Source: Bacteroidia bacterium
GTDB taxonomy: Bacteria; Bacteroidota; Bacteroidia; Palsa-965
Direction of reading: 5' to 3'
Assembly: GCA_023151315.1 (NCBI GenBank)
Contig: JAKLJE010000005.1
Location: 62,001-126,000 of the forward strand
DNA length: 64,000 nt
This document shows, piece by piece, positions 17,053 through 27,479 of this stretch. Position numbers and translations under genes: made by a program. Each line of letters opens with the position of its first letter. The stretch's first letter is position 1. Under the pieces are notes generated by a model that was given only the letters and a program-made list of their open reading frames with translations, was not told the origin of the DNA and made no database searches.

Positions 17053-18804
17053 ATGCTTCGTTCTCATACCTGCGGCGAATTACGCCTCACAGATGCCGGC
17101 AAATCCGTTACTCTTTCCGGTTGGGTTCAGATTTCACGCGATTTCGGCGGATTGACTTTCGTTGATCTTCGCGATCGCTATGGAATCACTCAGCTGGCAT
17201 TCAACATGAGCACCAATGCTGAACTTTGTGAACAGGCTCGTAAACTGAATCGTGAGTTTGTGGTGCAAGTGAGCGGCACAGTTCGCGAACGTGAAAACAA
17301 GAATCCGAAAATTCCTACCGGAGATATCGAGATCATTGTGGATTCCATCAAAGTGCTGAACAGCGCAAAAACTCCACCGTTCACTATTGAAGATGAAACG
17401 GATGGCGGTGATGATCTGCGCATGAAATACCGCTACCTCGACATCCGTCGTGCTCCTGTACGCGAATCTCTGCTCCTGCGCCATCGCCTCGCACAGGAAA
17501 CAAGAAAATATCTGAGTGATCAGGAATTCATTGAAGTGGAAACTCCTGTGTTGATTAAATCAACTCCCGAAGGCGCACGCGATTTCGTTGTTCCTTCGCG
17601 CATGAATGCCGGACAGTTTTACGCATTGCCGCAATCTCCGCAGACATTCAAACAGTTGTTGATGGTTGCGGGAATGGATCGCTACTTCCAGATTGTGAAA
17701 TGTTTCCGCGATGAAGATTTGCGCGCAGATCGTCAGCCGGAGTTCACGCAGATCGATTGTGAAATGAGTTTTGTGGAGCGTGCAGATATTCTCGACATGT
17801 TCGAAGGACTTGTGCGTCACCTTTTCAAAACCGTCAAGGGAATTGATATCGGCAAATTGCCGCATATGAGTTATGCCGATGCTGCTAAATATTACGGCAA
17901 CGATAAACCGGATACGCGTTTTGAAATGAAGTTCGTTGAACTCAACGATGTTGTAAAGAACAAAGGCTTCAAAGTATTTGACGATGCGGAACTCGTTGTA
18001 GGAATCTGTGCGAAAGGTGCTGCAAGTTACACACGCAAACAGCTGGATGAACTCACGGAATTTGTGAAACGTCCGCAGCTCGGAGCTACCGGATTGGTGT
18101 ATGCGCGTTATAACGCAGACGGTACAATCAAATCTTCTGTGGATAAATTCTACAACGAAGACGAACTGAAGAAATGGGTTGCAGCATTCGGTGCTGAACC
18201 GGGTGATCTCATGCTGATTCTGGCAGGAGGAATTGATAAAACACGCAAAGCACTTTCTGAATTGCGACTCGAAATGGGAACGCAACTCGGTTTGCGCGAT
18301 AAGAATAAATTCTCATGTCTGTGGGTGATTGACTTCCCGCTTCTCGAATACAACGAAGAACACAATCGTTGGTTTGCAATGCACCATCCGTTTACTGCTC
18401 CATGGCCTGAAGACATTGCAAAGCTCAGCAATCCTGCACAGTTCGGAGAAATCCGCGCGAACGCTTACGACATGGTGATCAACGGTGTTGAAGTGGGCGG
18501 AGGTTCAATCCGTATTTACGACAAAGCACTTCAGGCGAAGATGTTTGAAACACTTGGTTTCACTGCAGAAGAAGCGCAAGCGCAGTTCGGATTTTTGATG
18601 AACGCGTTTGAATTCGGTGCTCCTCCGCATGGTGGAATCGCTTTCGGATTTGATCGTTTGTGCTCATTGTTCGGCGGCGCAGAATCCATCCGCGACTTCA
18701 TTGCATTCCCTAAAAACAATTCAGGAAGAGATGTGATGATTGATTCGCCGAGCGTGATTGATGATAAGCAGTTGAAAGAACTGAACATTAAGACTACGGT
18801 CTGA
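17053..18804 (+). CDS. aspS: Aspartyl-tRNA synthetase
   Basis: 583 residues, the usual length of a bacterial AspRS with the extra GAD domain. It begins with the OB-fold anticodon domain ([25 protein letters not shown]), then class II motif 2 ([18 protein letters not shown]) and motif 3 ([11 protein letters not shown]) near the C-terminus. It charges tRNA-Asp; presence of gatCAB elsewhere would decide whether it is discriminating. Several long antisense frames inside this gene are codon-bias shadows. The start ATG follows a TAATCTTC-like -7 sequence closely. Confidence 0.97.
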   Translation: MLRSHTCGELRLTDAGKSVTLSGWVQISRDFGGLTFVDLRDRYGITQLAFNMSTNAELCEQARKLNREFVVQVSGTVRERENKNPKIPTGDIEIIVDSIKVLNSAKTPPFTIEDETDGGDDLRMKYRYLDIRRAPVRESLLLRHRLAQETRKYLSDQEFIEVETPVLIKSTPEGARDFVVPSRMNAGQFYALPQSPQTFKQLLMVAGMDRYFQIVKCFRDEDLRADRQPEFTQIDCEMSFVERADILDMFEGLVRHLFKTVKGIDIGKLPHMSYADAAKYYGNDKPDTRFEMKFVELNDVVKNKGFKVFDDAELVVGICAKGAASYTRKQLDELTEFVKRPQLGATGLVYARYNADGTIKSSVDKFYNEDELKKWVAAFGAEPGDLMLILAGGIDKTRKALSELRLEMGTQLGLRDKNKFSCLWVIDFPLLEYNEEHNRWFAMHHPFTAPWPEDIAKLSNPAQFGEIRANAYDMVINGVEVGGGSIRIYDKALQAKMFETLGFTAEEAQAQFGFLMNAFEFGAPPHGGIAFGFDRLCSLFGGAESIRDFIAFPKNNSGRDVMIDSPSVIDDKQLKELNIKTTV

Positions 18805-18841
18805 ACTTTTCAGTAATCACGCTTAAATTATTCCGGATGAA

Positions 18842-21800
18842 TCAATGCGTCAGCAGGTGAACGAATCCGCTCTTCTGCTGATTTCCGTTGAAGTAACCGA
18901 TATCAGCAATCCAATAATACACACCGTCTGAACACATTTTTCCGTTCACCATGTACGTTCCATCCCAGAAACCGTACACGTCGGTGTACTCATACACGAG
19001 CACGCCCCAACGGTCGTAGATCTGCACGCGGATGTTCAATGCTTCAGGTTCATATAAACTGAATCCGTCATTTGTACCGTCGCCGTTCGGAGAGAATACA
19101 TTCGGAGTTAATGGCGGACATTCTTCCACAATCACATTCACGGGAACAAGTGATGTTCTGCAAACGCCATTACTGGTCAGCACATAAAATGTTGAATCAG
19201 CCGGCAGACCTGAAGTGAACGTAAGATTAGATCCTGAACCGATTGCGTTACCGTTCACATCATACCAATACACGGAAGGAGTTCCGTTAGCGAATAAATG
19301 AAACGGAAAGTTTCTGCATACCGTTGTATCATCTGCAGAAGGAAGTGCGAGCGTGTTCTGTTGAAACTGAACACTGATTGTGTCATGCGCTTCACAGCCA
19401 CCCGAATCTGCAGTAGTGAGCACATAAGAACCTGTTACGTAAACCAGATGTGTGATTCCGGTGTCATTGCCCGGCGACCATGAATAAGAATCCAGTCCTG
19501 AGTTGGCACCAAGCAGAACAGAATCTCCTTCACAAACCGTAAGCGAACTCAACGGAGTGATTTGCGCCGTAACAACGGTAGGAACAATTGTGATGGATGC
19601 AACGGTAATGATATTACATGCCGACACAGAAACAGAATAAGTTCCTGCAGTAGTTACCGTTTGCGTCAGATTGCTTCCGCTCAATGGAGGTAACCATGCG
19701 AAGAAACTTCCGTTACTCGAATAAAGTGATAATGTTACTGAATCACCGGGACAAATGATCGCTGCGGGAGTAGCAATGATCTGCGGTGTGTTGTATTGCT
19801 GAATGTTCACAGTATTAGTAAGCAACTGACATCCTTCCGGTGTATTGACAACACAATAGTATGTCCCCGGAGTGTTAATCCAAATGGAATCCGTGTTGCC
19901 CGCAATAGGTCCGTTCGGCCCTTGCCACTGATAAGTTCCCGCTCCGCTTGCGATGGCGAGGACGGAATCACCTGGACAAATCACACCGTTCGAAGGAACC
20001 AAAGTGATTGAAGGTTGCGGAGCCATCACGACCTGGATCGCATCTGAACCGGAGCTTACAGTGAAGCAACCGTTAGGATTGTAAACGGTGTCAATGCAGG
20101 AAACGGAATACGTTCCACCTTGCGTGATATAAATTGTATCGTTCACTGATCCTGTCGACCACATGTAATCATATCCGCCCGTAACAACAAGCATTGCAGT
20201 GTCGCCCGGGCACAAAGTTGTATCTCCGGTTATTACAAGATTGAAATTAATCGGAGGTGGTGCAGGAAGCAAATCGATGTAATAACTATGCGATGCATAT
20301 ACGGTGTCCGATCCGCATGCACCGGACCGTATGTACATTCCGGTAATTGTATACCAACCTGAAGTTGTAACATTAAACGTTGCCTGTTGGTAAGCGAAGT
20401 TGATGCAATCTGTATAAGGATTAATACTTCCTGATGGTGTGATTGTCCATTGAATCTGGTAAATGTTGTCGATGCATTCCAGATTTGCGTTCGGGTTTAC
20501 AATGGAATCATATGGAAACATGAACAGCGGAAGATTCTCGCAGATGGTTATAGAATCATTTCTGTCTGAATCATTCAGGCAAACCATTGCAGGCAAATAT
20601 GCCACCAACGGATTGTCAAGCGTTACATCAACAGTATTGGAAGAAGTGCATCCGTATTGATCGAACACAATGAACGTGTATTGACCGGAACTGTCAACCA
20701 TCACTGAATCATTGTTCACGCTGCCGGGATCAAAAGAAGGCCCGAGCCAGATTACACTGTCGCCCGGTGCAAAGTTGCTTCCAACGAGCAATACGGAATC
20801 TGCGCATAGAACAATCGGAGTGGTTACCGCAGCATTGGAGTTGATCACAACGTTGTCGCTGATAAACGGATTGGGTGGTGGATTATGCAGAATGAAATAA
20901 ATGGTGTCTTCGCTGGTGTAACAACCATCAGCAGTTGTCATCACAACGGAATAATAGCCGGTTGAGCCTGCAGTGATTGATGTTCCGGTTTGTCCTGTTG
21001 ACCACAAGTAAGTAAAATCAGGTCCGATTCGAGTGATGTTAGGAGACACTGCCAATTGACTGGTATTACTCTGTGCATATAAAACCGTTTGAGAACAACC
21101 ATCAATGGTATCAGGTCCGCAGTTATAATCGAATCCGTTGTACTCAACTATACACGTTCCGACGAATTGCTGCGCACAGGATGTATTGTAGTAATAATCA
21201 TATGGTGCACGCGCAGGATCCAAAGGATTCGCAGAAAAAATATCGGAGTTGCCTGATGCAGGTGCTACTGCAAACGTTGCATAGAAAGCATCATTGCACA
21301 AAGCCGTATTTGGCGGCGCATTGGAAGTAATTGTGTTCCCATAAGCAGCAAAAACCGGATAACCATAAAAGTTATTGTTAACAGGAGTGATGAAATCCTT
21401 GAGATAAGATCCCGCAATATGCGGATTGCCTGCTGCGTCTGCAGCAACACCATTGCAAATCTGATCCTGCGATCCACCGAACTGCCGCGCAATAGACCAA
21501 GTTCCGTTCGCACTGCTGTATCGCGCAGCGAACACATCCCATTGTCCGGAGCTGTTGAACAATCCCGGAGCATAACGATCACTATAGGAATCGAAAGTGC
21601 ATTTGAAATTACCGGCAATTACAAGATTGTTTCCGTTAACACTCACTGAACGTGATGTAAGCGGAGAATCTGAACTCTCGGAAACATCCCACGTGAGATT
21701 ACCTTGTACGTCATACTTTGCTATGAAAATGCAATTCGTATACGTTCCTGAAAGTGTTGTATTGGTGGCCCCGAAGAAAGTGATCGTCCCCTGAAAATCT

Positions 21801-22702
21801 CCGGTAAGATATACACCGTTTGCAGCGTCAATAAAAATCGAATTAGCAATATTCACAGCACCTCCGCCGATTTTGCGGAACCACTGTTCATTACCGGATG
21901 CGTCATACTTGATCAGAAAAACTGCATTCAGCATTGTGTTGAGATGCACCTGATCGAAAGTAATTGTATCTGAAAACTGTCCTGTTACATACACATTACC
22001 TGATCCGTCACAATCCACATCCAGACCACGATCGGTTTGCCAGGCGCTTCCTTTCTTCGCCCACTGAAAAGTTCCACTACTGTTGAGCTTGGCCGTAAAC
22101 ACATCAGTAGATCCATTCATACTGGTTAATGATGTACTTCCGAAACTGGACGTTCCCGCAAACTCTCCGGTGACTACAACGTTTCCGTTTGCATCAACAG
22201 CAACACCATTTCCGATGTCGGAACCTGCACCTCCCGCACTCTCCGCCCATAAACAATTTCCTGAAGGATCATACTTAGCTATGAAAACATCCTGTTGTCC
22301 GGCGGAGGTTATTGTCTGACTTCCGAAAGTCGCAGTACCGAAAAAATATCCTGTAATGTACGTGTTGCCCGCAGCATCCGCCTTAATTGATAAAGCACGA
22401 TCTGAATTAGTACCACCAGCACTTACCGCCCAAATAAATTGTCCGTTCGGTCCTTGCTTGGCAATAAACACATCATCAATACCGGCAGATCCAACAGACA
22501 AACTTCCGAATGCAGCAGATGTAGTGAAATAACCTGTGATGTAAGTATTACCCGCCGCGTCTACAGCCACATCCATCGCTTCATCAATGGTTTGACCGCC
22601 GGCCTTATTGGTCCAGAATGTCTGCGCATTGACAAAAACTCCGTTGCAGGTGAAAACAATCGCGAACGCGATCATTCTGATGTTCGGTAGAACTGACTTC
22701 AT
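18842..22702 (-). CDS. Giant secreted SBBP-repeat and Ig-like protein with T9SS class B (CHU_C) tail
   Basis: 1286 residues from the ATG at 22702; the in-frame TTG at 22747 lies upstream of the promoter and is rejected. After the signal peptide, residues about 25-450 are SBBP-type propeller repeats, each with the pattern DAAGNTYITGYF or close variants. Then come Ig/PKD-like domains, recognisable by repeated CPGDSV and TAGTYSVSV strands, to about residue 1190. The C-terminus (TPNVFSPNGDGTNDGF, IYDRWGVLVY, YYWIADIGY) is a gliding-motility-type CHU_C domain, the T9SS class B signal. It is probably a surface adhesin or matrix component. Class B cargo often depends on a PorP/SprF partner; none is adjacent. 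Confidence 0.9.
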   Translation of the reverse strand: MKSVLPNIRMIAFAIVFTCNGVFVNAQTFWTNKAGGQTIDEAMDVAVDAAGNTYITGYFTTSAAFGSLSVGSAGIDDVFIAKQGPNGQFIWAVSAGGTNSDRALSIKADAAGNTYITGYFFGTATFGSQTITSAGQQDVFIAKYDPSGNCLWAESAGGAGSDIGNGVAVDANGNVVVTGEFAGTSSFGSTSLTSMNGSTDVFTAKLNSSGTFQWAKKGSAWQTDRGLDVDCDGSGNVYVTGQFSDTITFDQVHLNTMLNAVFLIKYDASGNEQWFRKIGGGAVNIANSIFIDAANGVYLTGDFQGTITFFGATNTTLSGTYTNCIFIAKYDVQGNLTWDVSESSDSPLTSRSVSVNGNNLVIAGNFKCTFDSYSDRYAPGLFNSSGQWDVFAARYSSANGTWSIARQFGGSQDQICNGVAADAAGNPHIAGSYLKDFITPVNNNFYGYPVFAAYGNTITSNAPPNTALCNDAFYATFAVAPASGNSDIFSANPLDPARAPYDYYYNTSCAQQFVGTCIVEYNGFDYNCGPDTIDGCSQTVLYAQSNTSQLAVSPNITRIGPDFTYLWSTGQTGTSITAGSTGYYSVVMTTADGCYTSEDTIYFILHNPPPNPFISDNVVINSNAAVTTPIVLCADSVLLVGSNFAPGDSVIWLGPSFDPGSVNNDSVMVDSSGQYTFIVFDQYGCTSSNTVDVTLDNPLVAYLPAMVCLNDSDRNDSITICENLPLFMFPYDSIVNPNANLECIDNIYQIQWTITPSGSINPYTDCINFAYQQATFNVTTSGWYTITGMYIRSGACGSDTVYASHSYYIDLLPAPPPINFNLVITGDTTLCPGDTAMLVVTGGYDYMWSTGSVNDTIYITQGGTYSVSCIDTVYNPNGCFTVSSGSDAIQVVMAPQPSITLVPSNGVICPGDSVLAIASGAGTYQWQGPNGPIAGNTDSIWINTPGTYYCVVNTPEGCQLLTNTVNIQQYNTPQIIATPAAIICPGDSVTLSLYSSNGSFFAWLPPLSGSNLTQTVTTAGTYSVSVSACNIITVASITIVPTVVTAQITPLSSLTVCEGDSVLLGANSGLDSYSWSPGNDTGITHLVYVTGSYVLTTADSGGCEAHDTISVQFQQNTLALPSADDTTVCRNFPFHLFANGTPSVYWYDVNGNAIGSGSNLTFTSGLPADSTFYVLTSNGVCRTSLVPVNVIVEECPPLTPNVFSPNGDGTNDGFSLYEPEALNIRVQIYDRWGVLVYEYTDVYGFWDGTYMVNGKMCSDGVYYWIADIGYFNGNQQKSGFVHLLTH

Positions 22703-22720
22703 GAAATTGATTTGCCAGAG

Positions 22721-22753
22721 GTAAGTTACAACAATTCTGTTTCGCAATACAAA
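22721..22753 (-). promoter_or_regulatory. Candidate promoter of the giant T9SS class B gene
   Basis: On the minus strand, TTTG (22753-22750), 21 bases, then TAACTTAC (22728-22721), 18 bases upstream of the ATG. The -33 box is exact; the -7 box fits TAnnTTTG in five of six fixed positions or fewer. Confidence 0.5.
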
Positions 22754-22763
22754 CAGAAACGTG

Positions 22764-23315
22764 TCACTTTTTCACAACACCGTTTTCTTCGGAAAAAGAT
22801 AGAATAAGCGCGTCCATTTCACCTTTATTCGCCTCGAATTTTTCAGAAGGAGACCAGATCACGAGTCGGTAATAGAATGTCGGAGTCTCAATACAGGTAA
22901 GTATAAAGCGGCAATCTTTTCCGGCATGCTTGCCGTCAATTTCAGTTTGCAGCGCAGGATGCCCGCCGACTTCAATACGGGAATTCACATGAAGACCTGT
23001 ACTGTCCAGCGTACGGGTCGAAATCTTCATGTACGTTTCCAGATCGTAATCAAGGCCAAACGAAGCGATCTTTTCTTTTGAATCATCAATGATAAAGAAT
23101 GAAATACCCGAACTCTCATCCGAATACTGAATAGAAGCATTTTCGTTGAGTTGATCCGGTAACATGCCGCCCGGAAGTTCCAGCTTGTAATTGCTTCCGT
23201 TTGCAGAAGCTACTGAAGTCTTGAGATGTGAATCGCGGTCCGCCAGAATTATCCACGCCAACGCTCCTGCAACAAGCAGAATCAATACGGCAATTCCAAT
23301 TCGTGTACGCGACAT
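22764..23315 (-). CDS. Membrane-anchored PsbP-like small protein
   Basis: 183 residues from the ATG at 23315 (an in-frame TTG lies at 23330). A single N-terminal transmembrane helix (IGIAVLILLVAGALAWIILA) anchors a soluble domain of about 150 residues. That domain has the layout of PsbP/MOG1-like folds: YKLELPGGM, a strand with ISFFIIDDS, a helix DLETYMKISTRTL, a GGHPALQTEID turn and a final helix. No catalytic motif is visible and the function is unknown. It lies 20 bases downstream of the YitT gene and is probably co-transcribed with it. Confidence 0.7.
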   Translation of the reverse strand: MSRTRIGIAVLILLVAGALAWIILADRDSHLKTSVASANGSNYKLELPGGMLPDQLNENASIQYSDESSGISFFIIDDSKEKIASFGLDYDLETYMKISTRTLDSTGLHVNSRIEVGGHPALQTEIDGKHAGKDCRFILTCIETPTFYYRLVIWSPSEKFEANKGEMDALILSFSEENGVVKK

Positions 23316-23335
23316 AAGCGAAAGATACAAATTGA

Positions 23336-24307
23336 TCAGTGATCCAGCGGACGTTTTTTGATTATTCCACCCCGTGTTTCCTTCACGCCCGTCATCACCA
23401 CAAAAGCATTCGGATCAATCTTCTCCAGCTCTGTCTTGAGTCTGTTGAGCTCAAGTCTCGTTACAACCGTGTAAACCACGTCGATTTCCGGATTCTCTCC
23501 CCGCTTACCATAGCCGCGCTTACCGGAGTAAATTGTAACGCCTCTTCCCATTGCATGTATGATCATCTCGCGAATCTCTTCGCTGTGCGATGAAACGATG
23601 GTTACACCGATATACTCTTCAATGCCTTCGACGATAAAGTCAAGTGTTTTCGATGCGGCGAGATATGTGATCATGGAATAGAGTGCAATTTCAATCGAGA
23701 GGAAATACGCCGCAGCAGAAAAAATGAGCACGTTTATGATGATAATGATATCACCCATCGTGGCACTGAGTTTTCTGCTCAGAAAAATTGCAAGCACTTC
23801 CGTGCCGTCAATCACTGCGCCTCCGCGAACTGACAATCCGATTCCTGCTCCCAGAAAGAAACCTCCGAAAACGGCAACAAGCAGATTGTCGTCCGTGACA
23901 TTCGGAAACTCAACCAATCCAACTACCAAAGCCAATACGGGAATGGCAATTGCAGTCTTAATCGCAAACTCTTTTCCGATGATCTTATAACCGAGAATAA
24001 TAAACGGAATATTAATTCCGATGAGGAACCACGGTAAAGGAATTCCGGTTACAGCTGTTGTGAGCAGAGAAATACCGGTGGCGCCACCGTCTATAAAATG
24101 ATTGGTCAGGAGAAAACCTTTGAGTCCGAATGCTGCGGAAAATATTCCGGCTGTAATCAAGACGAAATCTTTTGCATAACGCCAACTCGTGATTTTCAAT
24201 TCACGATAAGCACGTGCTATTGCGTAACGCGTAGGGCTGTCTGCACCTTTGCTGCGTCTGGCCTTACGTGCTGCCTGAATAACTATTTGTGCGAGAAACG
24301 GATTCAT
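23336..24307 (-). CDS. YitT family membrane protein (DUF161 plus DUF2179)
   Basis: 323 residues. Five to six membrane helices between residues about 45 and 225 carry the YitT patterns FGLKGFLLTNHFIDGGATGIS and IDGTEVLAIFLSRK. A cytoplasmic C-terminal domain (about 230-310) is DUF2179, with VTIVSSHSEEI, GRGVTIYSGKRGY and the final ITGVKETRGG-like turn (VMTGVKETRGG). The family is widespread, often called a membrane transporter, but its substrate is not established. The N-terminal arginine-rich helix is soluble. It is followed by the PsbP-like gene. Confidence 0.9.
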   Translation of the reverse strand: MNPFLAQIVIQAARKARRSKGADSPTRYAIARAYRELKITSWRYAKDFVLITAGIFSAAFGLKGFLLTNHFIDGGATGISLLTTAVTGIPLPWFLIGINIPFIILGYKIIGKEFAIKTAIAIPVLALVVGLVEFPNVTDDNLLVAVFGGFFLGAGIGLSVRGGAVIDGTEVLAIFLSRKLSATMGDIIIIINVLIFSAAAYFLSIEIALYSMITYLAASKTLDFIVEGIEEYIGVTIVSSHSEEIREMIIHAMGRGVTIYSGKRGYGKRGENPEIDVVYTVVTRLELNRLKTELEKIDPNAFVVMTGVKETRGGIIKKRPLDH

Positions 24308-24369
24308 AGCTTAATGATACGAACCGATCCTTGAACAGCCAAATCGAAATTGTTAAGATGTCTTATTGT

Positions 24370-26304
24370 TTAAGAAATGAACTCCCACATACTTCTGTAT
24401 CCGTTGATTTCCTCAACGTAATCAAGAAACGATTTGTAAAAGCCGTGATTGGCGAGCGTTGCACTGTCGCCGAACGCCATGAGTTTACGTTTTGCACGTG
24501 TGAGAGCAACATTCATTCGACGTATGTCTGCAAGAAATCCGATATCACCGCTGTCGTTGCTGCGTGTCATGCTGATACAGATAATGTCGCGTTCCTGTCC
24601 TTGAAATCCATCAACGGTACGGACGGAGAAATGATGTCGCGACTCCGACAACAATGTACTCTCTGCAACCAAAGCAGTGAGCAGTTCCGTTTGCTGACGA
24701 TAAGGTGCTATAATTCCTATACGAAGTGCTTCATCTTTTCTGCTGTCGTATTGCGCAATCACTTTTTCAAGATGCGTGATCACAAGTCGCGCTTCTTCCG
24801 GATTTGAGTAACTGAGTGTTTCGGGATTCTGCACTTCGTTATATCCGCTTCCTGCGGTATCAATGAATTCGAATGGACGTATGAGCAAATCATCTTCTTC
24901 GTCGAATGAAAGAAGATTATCGCGTACCGTTGCGTCGCTTTCTATTTTCGACTCGTAGAACATACGATTGGAAAATCCTGCGATTTTCTCGTGCATGCGG
25001 TATTGCGTTCGAAGAAGTGAGACCGCTTTCGGCTGTGCTTTCACGGCTCTTTCGAACAGCGTGTATTTCAATCCGCCTTCTTCAGCTTTGCGTGATTTCA
25101 CAGTTGGCGGTAATTGTAAATGATCGCCGGCGAATATGACACGGTCCGCACGTGTAATCGGAATCCAGCACATCGGCTCCAGAGCTTGTGCTGCCTCGTC
25201 GATGAATACGGTTTTAAATCGTAAGTCGCGCATTAGTTTTCCTGCAGCCACCACAGGAGTACATGCAATCACCTGGGCTTTGTCGAACTGATCCCAAAGA
25301 ATATAATCTTCGAGTGCCATTGCATCTTTCTGCAATGCACGAGCTTCTTTGAACATCAGATCACGCTGTTGTCGTTCCGATGCTCCGAAATTGCGCTTGT
25401 ATTTTTTCGCCAACGCGAAAAACTCTTCTGATCGTTTGCGATATTCTTTCAGCTCTTTCCAATCCGGATGATTCATCATGCGAACATCCAAAGTGTTATT
25501 CATCACTTCTTCCGAAACGCGTGCAGGATTTCCCAAACGCAAAACGTTGACGCCTTGCTGCACGAGTTTTTCGGTGAGCAAATCAACCGCTATATTGCTC
25601 GGACTGCAAACCAAAACCTGCTTCTCATGCAAAAGAGTTTGCATAATTGCACGAATGAAAGTTGTTGTTTTCCCTGTTCCCGGCGGACCGTGTACTACGG
25701 CAACATCTTCCGCAGAAGTAATGAGTCGAACAGCTTCCTGTTGAGATGTATTCAATTGATGCAAGACCGAAATTTCTTCCGGCTTCGAAAATATTGCAGG
25801 TGTTTCGCCATACAATACATCACGCAAATGAGCCAGTCGTGATCGTTCGGCTTCCATTACTTTTTGCAAAGCAATAATCATCTCGCGATAACTGGCTTCG
25901 TCAAACAGCAAATTGATTCCGAGTTTCCCGCGATCAGCCCACCCCGGAAGTTCATCAACAGTAAATGCAATACGCATACGGTTTCCCCAGACATTCTTCA
26001 CTGTTCCGTTTAGTTTGCGATGTTCATCGTCGCTGTCACCGGAATTGGAGAAAAGTTCGATAGGCTTGCCGTTTGAAAATTGATGTAGCAGATCGACGCC
26101 TTGTGTTCGCTCCACTTCAATGGTAACGTAGTCACCCGCACCGATTTCTTCTGAGTTGATTTTAAGAGGATACCACGTCACTCCGTTCTCGCGGCGTTGT
26201 GCGATGCTGCATCTTTCAAACTGTTCGAGATACTGACGAAGGTCTTCTTCTTTCTCCGTTGCCAGTAAATCAACCAGTTTGCGTAACTGATCTTTTACAT
26301 TCAT
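24370..26304 (-). CDS. Superfamily 1B helicase, IGHMBP2/Upf1-like
   Basis: 644 residues. An N-terminal beta-barrel region (about 40-130) precedes the helicase core, with Walker A GPPGTGKTT at 206-214, Walker B DEAAQALEP near residue 370, the GDHLQLPPTV motif III, QYRMH motif IV, and the C-terminal RTVDGFQGQERDI and NVALTRAKRKL motifs V-VI. This set defines Upf1/IGHMBP2-type 5'-3' helicases acting on DNA or RNA. It starts five bases after the stop of the upstream exonuclease-fold gene, so the two form a transcription unit. The cellular substrate is not known for bacterial members. Confidence 0.93.
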   Translation of the reverse strand: MNVKDQLRKLVDLLATEKEEDLRQYLEQFERCSIAQRRENGVTWYPLKINSEEIGAGDYVTIEVERTQGVDLLHQFSNGKPIELFSNSGDSDDEHRKLNGTVKNVWGNRMRIAFTVDELPGWADRGKLGINLLFDEASYREMIIALQKVMEAERSRLAHLRDVLYGETPAIFSKPEEISVLHQLNTSQQEAVRLITSAEDVAVVHGPPGTGKTTTFIRAIMQTLLHEKQVLVCSPSNIAVDLLTEKLVQQGVNVLRLGNPARVSEEVMNNTLDVRMMNHPDWKELKEYRKRSEEFFALAKKYKRNFGASERQQRDLMFKEARALQKDAMALEDYILWDQFDKAQVIACTPVVAAGKLMRDLRFKTVFIDEAAQALEPMCWIPITRADRVIFAGDHLQLPPTVKSRKAEEGGLKYTLFERAVKAQPKAVSLLRTQYRMHEKIAGFSNRMFYESKIESDATVRDNLLSFDEEDDLLIRPFEFIDTAGSGYNEVQNPETLSYSNPEEARLVITHLEKVIAQYDSRKDEALRIGIIAPYRQQTELLTALVAESTLLSESRHHFSVRTVDGFQGQERDIICISMTRSNDSGDIGFLADIRRMNVALTRAKRKLMAFGDSATLANHGFYKSFLDYVEEINGYRSMWEFIS

Positions 26305-26309
26305 GCCGA

Positions 26310-27311
26310 TTACTTATTGAATCGCATCACACAATACACGGGCAAATGATCGCTGTAACCGCCAATGTAACGGGAGCCCGCCCATGTGCGTTTCGGTGAA
26401 AGTCCGTCGCCCTTATATACTTCTGCGAAAATCCATTCAGGCTTGAAGATCATTGCGCAGCAAACGTAGTATGTTTTCTTTTCAAGCAAAGCAGGAGAAA
26501 CCATAATCTGATCGAGACAGCTTTTCTCTTTCTTGTAATAATGCGTTCCTTCTCCTTTGGCATCAATAGTATCCATGAGATTTGCAAATAATGGCTCTAC
26601 CATTTGTCCGGTTGCAGTAAGGCTCTGAATGCTAACGTCTGTTGGTTCATCATTGAAATCGCCGAGTGAAACAATTTCTCCGTTCGGATACAATCGATTC
26701 AAACTATCTACAATATAACGCACTGTTGCCGCAGCAAAAACTCGGCGTTGCTCGCTGTCATCTTTTCCACCGCGACGTGAAGGCCAGTGATTCACAAGAA
26801 TCGTAACAGTATCTTTCTTATTGATCACACCGCGCACAACAAGAATGTTTCTAGTAGGCAACAACGTGTCTGAAGGTTGTTGCGTTTTCACACTCGCAGA
26901 AGAAAGCACTGTGAACACTTTCGTTTTGTAGATTAATGCCACGTCAATTCCGCGTTGATCGGGCGAATCGTAATGTACAATTCCATACTTCTGCTTTTTC
27001 AAGGCAGGCTGCTTCACGAGATCGTTCAACACACGACGATTTTCCACTTCAGCCATTCCGAGAATATCCGGATTCATCGCTGCAATAACCTGAGCAGTAT
27101 TCTTTTGTTTGGTTTTGTATCGGGCTGACGTCCATGCGTTTTTAGCTGAAGGGAGAAATTCTTCATCCTTAACAGAAGGATCGTCGATGGTGTCATACAA
27201 GTTTTCGACATTCCAAAATCCAACGCGAACGTCTTTTTGAGCGAAAACAGTGGTTGTAATAAGGAGCATTGCTAGAGCAACGAATCCCGATTTTACAGGG
27301 CTAAGAATCAT
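26310..27311 (-). CDS. Secreted endonuclease/exonuclease/phosphatase family protein
   Basis: 333 residues with a signal peptide ending at VFAQ. The EEP fold is recognised by VGFWNVENLYDTIDDP at the start of the mature part, MAEVENR with the catalytic Glu, ILVNHWPSRRGG, SLGDFNDEP and the final GGYSDHLPVYC with the Asp-His pair. Proteins of this form in Bacteroidota are exported and hydrolyse phosphodiesters in nucleic acids or phosphoinositide-like substrates; the substrate cannot be decided here. It heads a unit with the downstream helicase gene. Confidence 0.9.
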   Translation of the reverse strand: MILSPVKSGFVALAMLLITTTVFAQKDVRVGFWNVENLYDTIDDPSVKDEEFLPSAKNAWTSARYKTKQKNTAQVIAAMNPDILGMAEVENRRVLNDLVKQPALKKQKYGIVHYDSPDQRGIDVALIYKTKVFTVLSSASVKTQQPSDTLLPTRNILVVRGVINKKDTVTILVNHWPSRRGGKDDSEQRRVFAAATVRYIVDSLNRLYPNGEIVSLGDFNDEPTDVSIQSLTATGQMVEPLFANLMDTIDAKGEGTHYYKKEKSCLDQIMVSPALLEKKTYYVCCAMIFKPEWIFAEVYKGDGLSPKRTWAGSRYIGGYSDHLPVYCVMRFNK

Positions 27312-27419
27312 AGATTAAAGACGAATGAATATATAATATCGACGAATTTACATGTATTGACCTCTAACGACAACTTTCATTATCAACATGAAAATGAGAG
27401 TACTACGTCGAATTAATAC

Positions 27420-27449
27420 TTGCAACAAAGTAACGGAATTGTATATTTG
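27420..27449 (+). promoter_or_regulatory. Strong Bacteroidota promoter for the Fn3-like secreted protein
   Basis: TTG at 27420-27422, exactly 19 bases, then TATATTTG at 27442-27449, a perfect TAnnTTTG. The ATG is 30 bases downstream of the -7 box. Confidence 0.8.
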
Positions 27450-27479
27450 TTTTAACACACGAACAAACCATTTCTCGTC

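Noticed and set aside
17560-18285. 241-codon antisense frame inside aspS
   Set aside because: It is fully antisense to a conserved synthetase, has no family features, and is explained by codon bias of the real gene.
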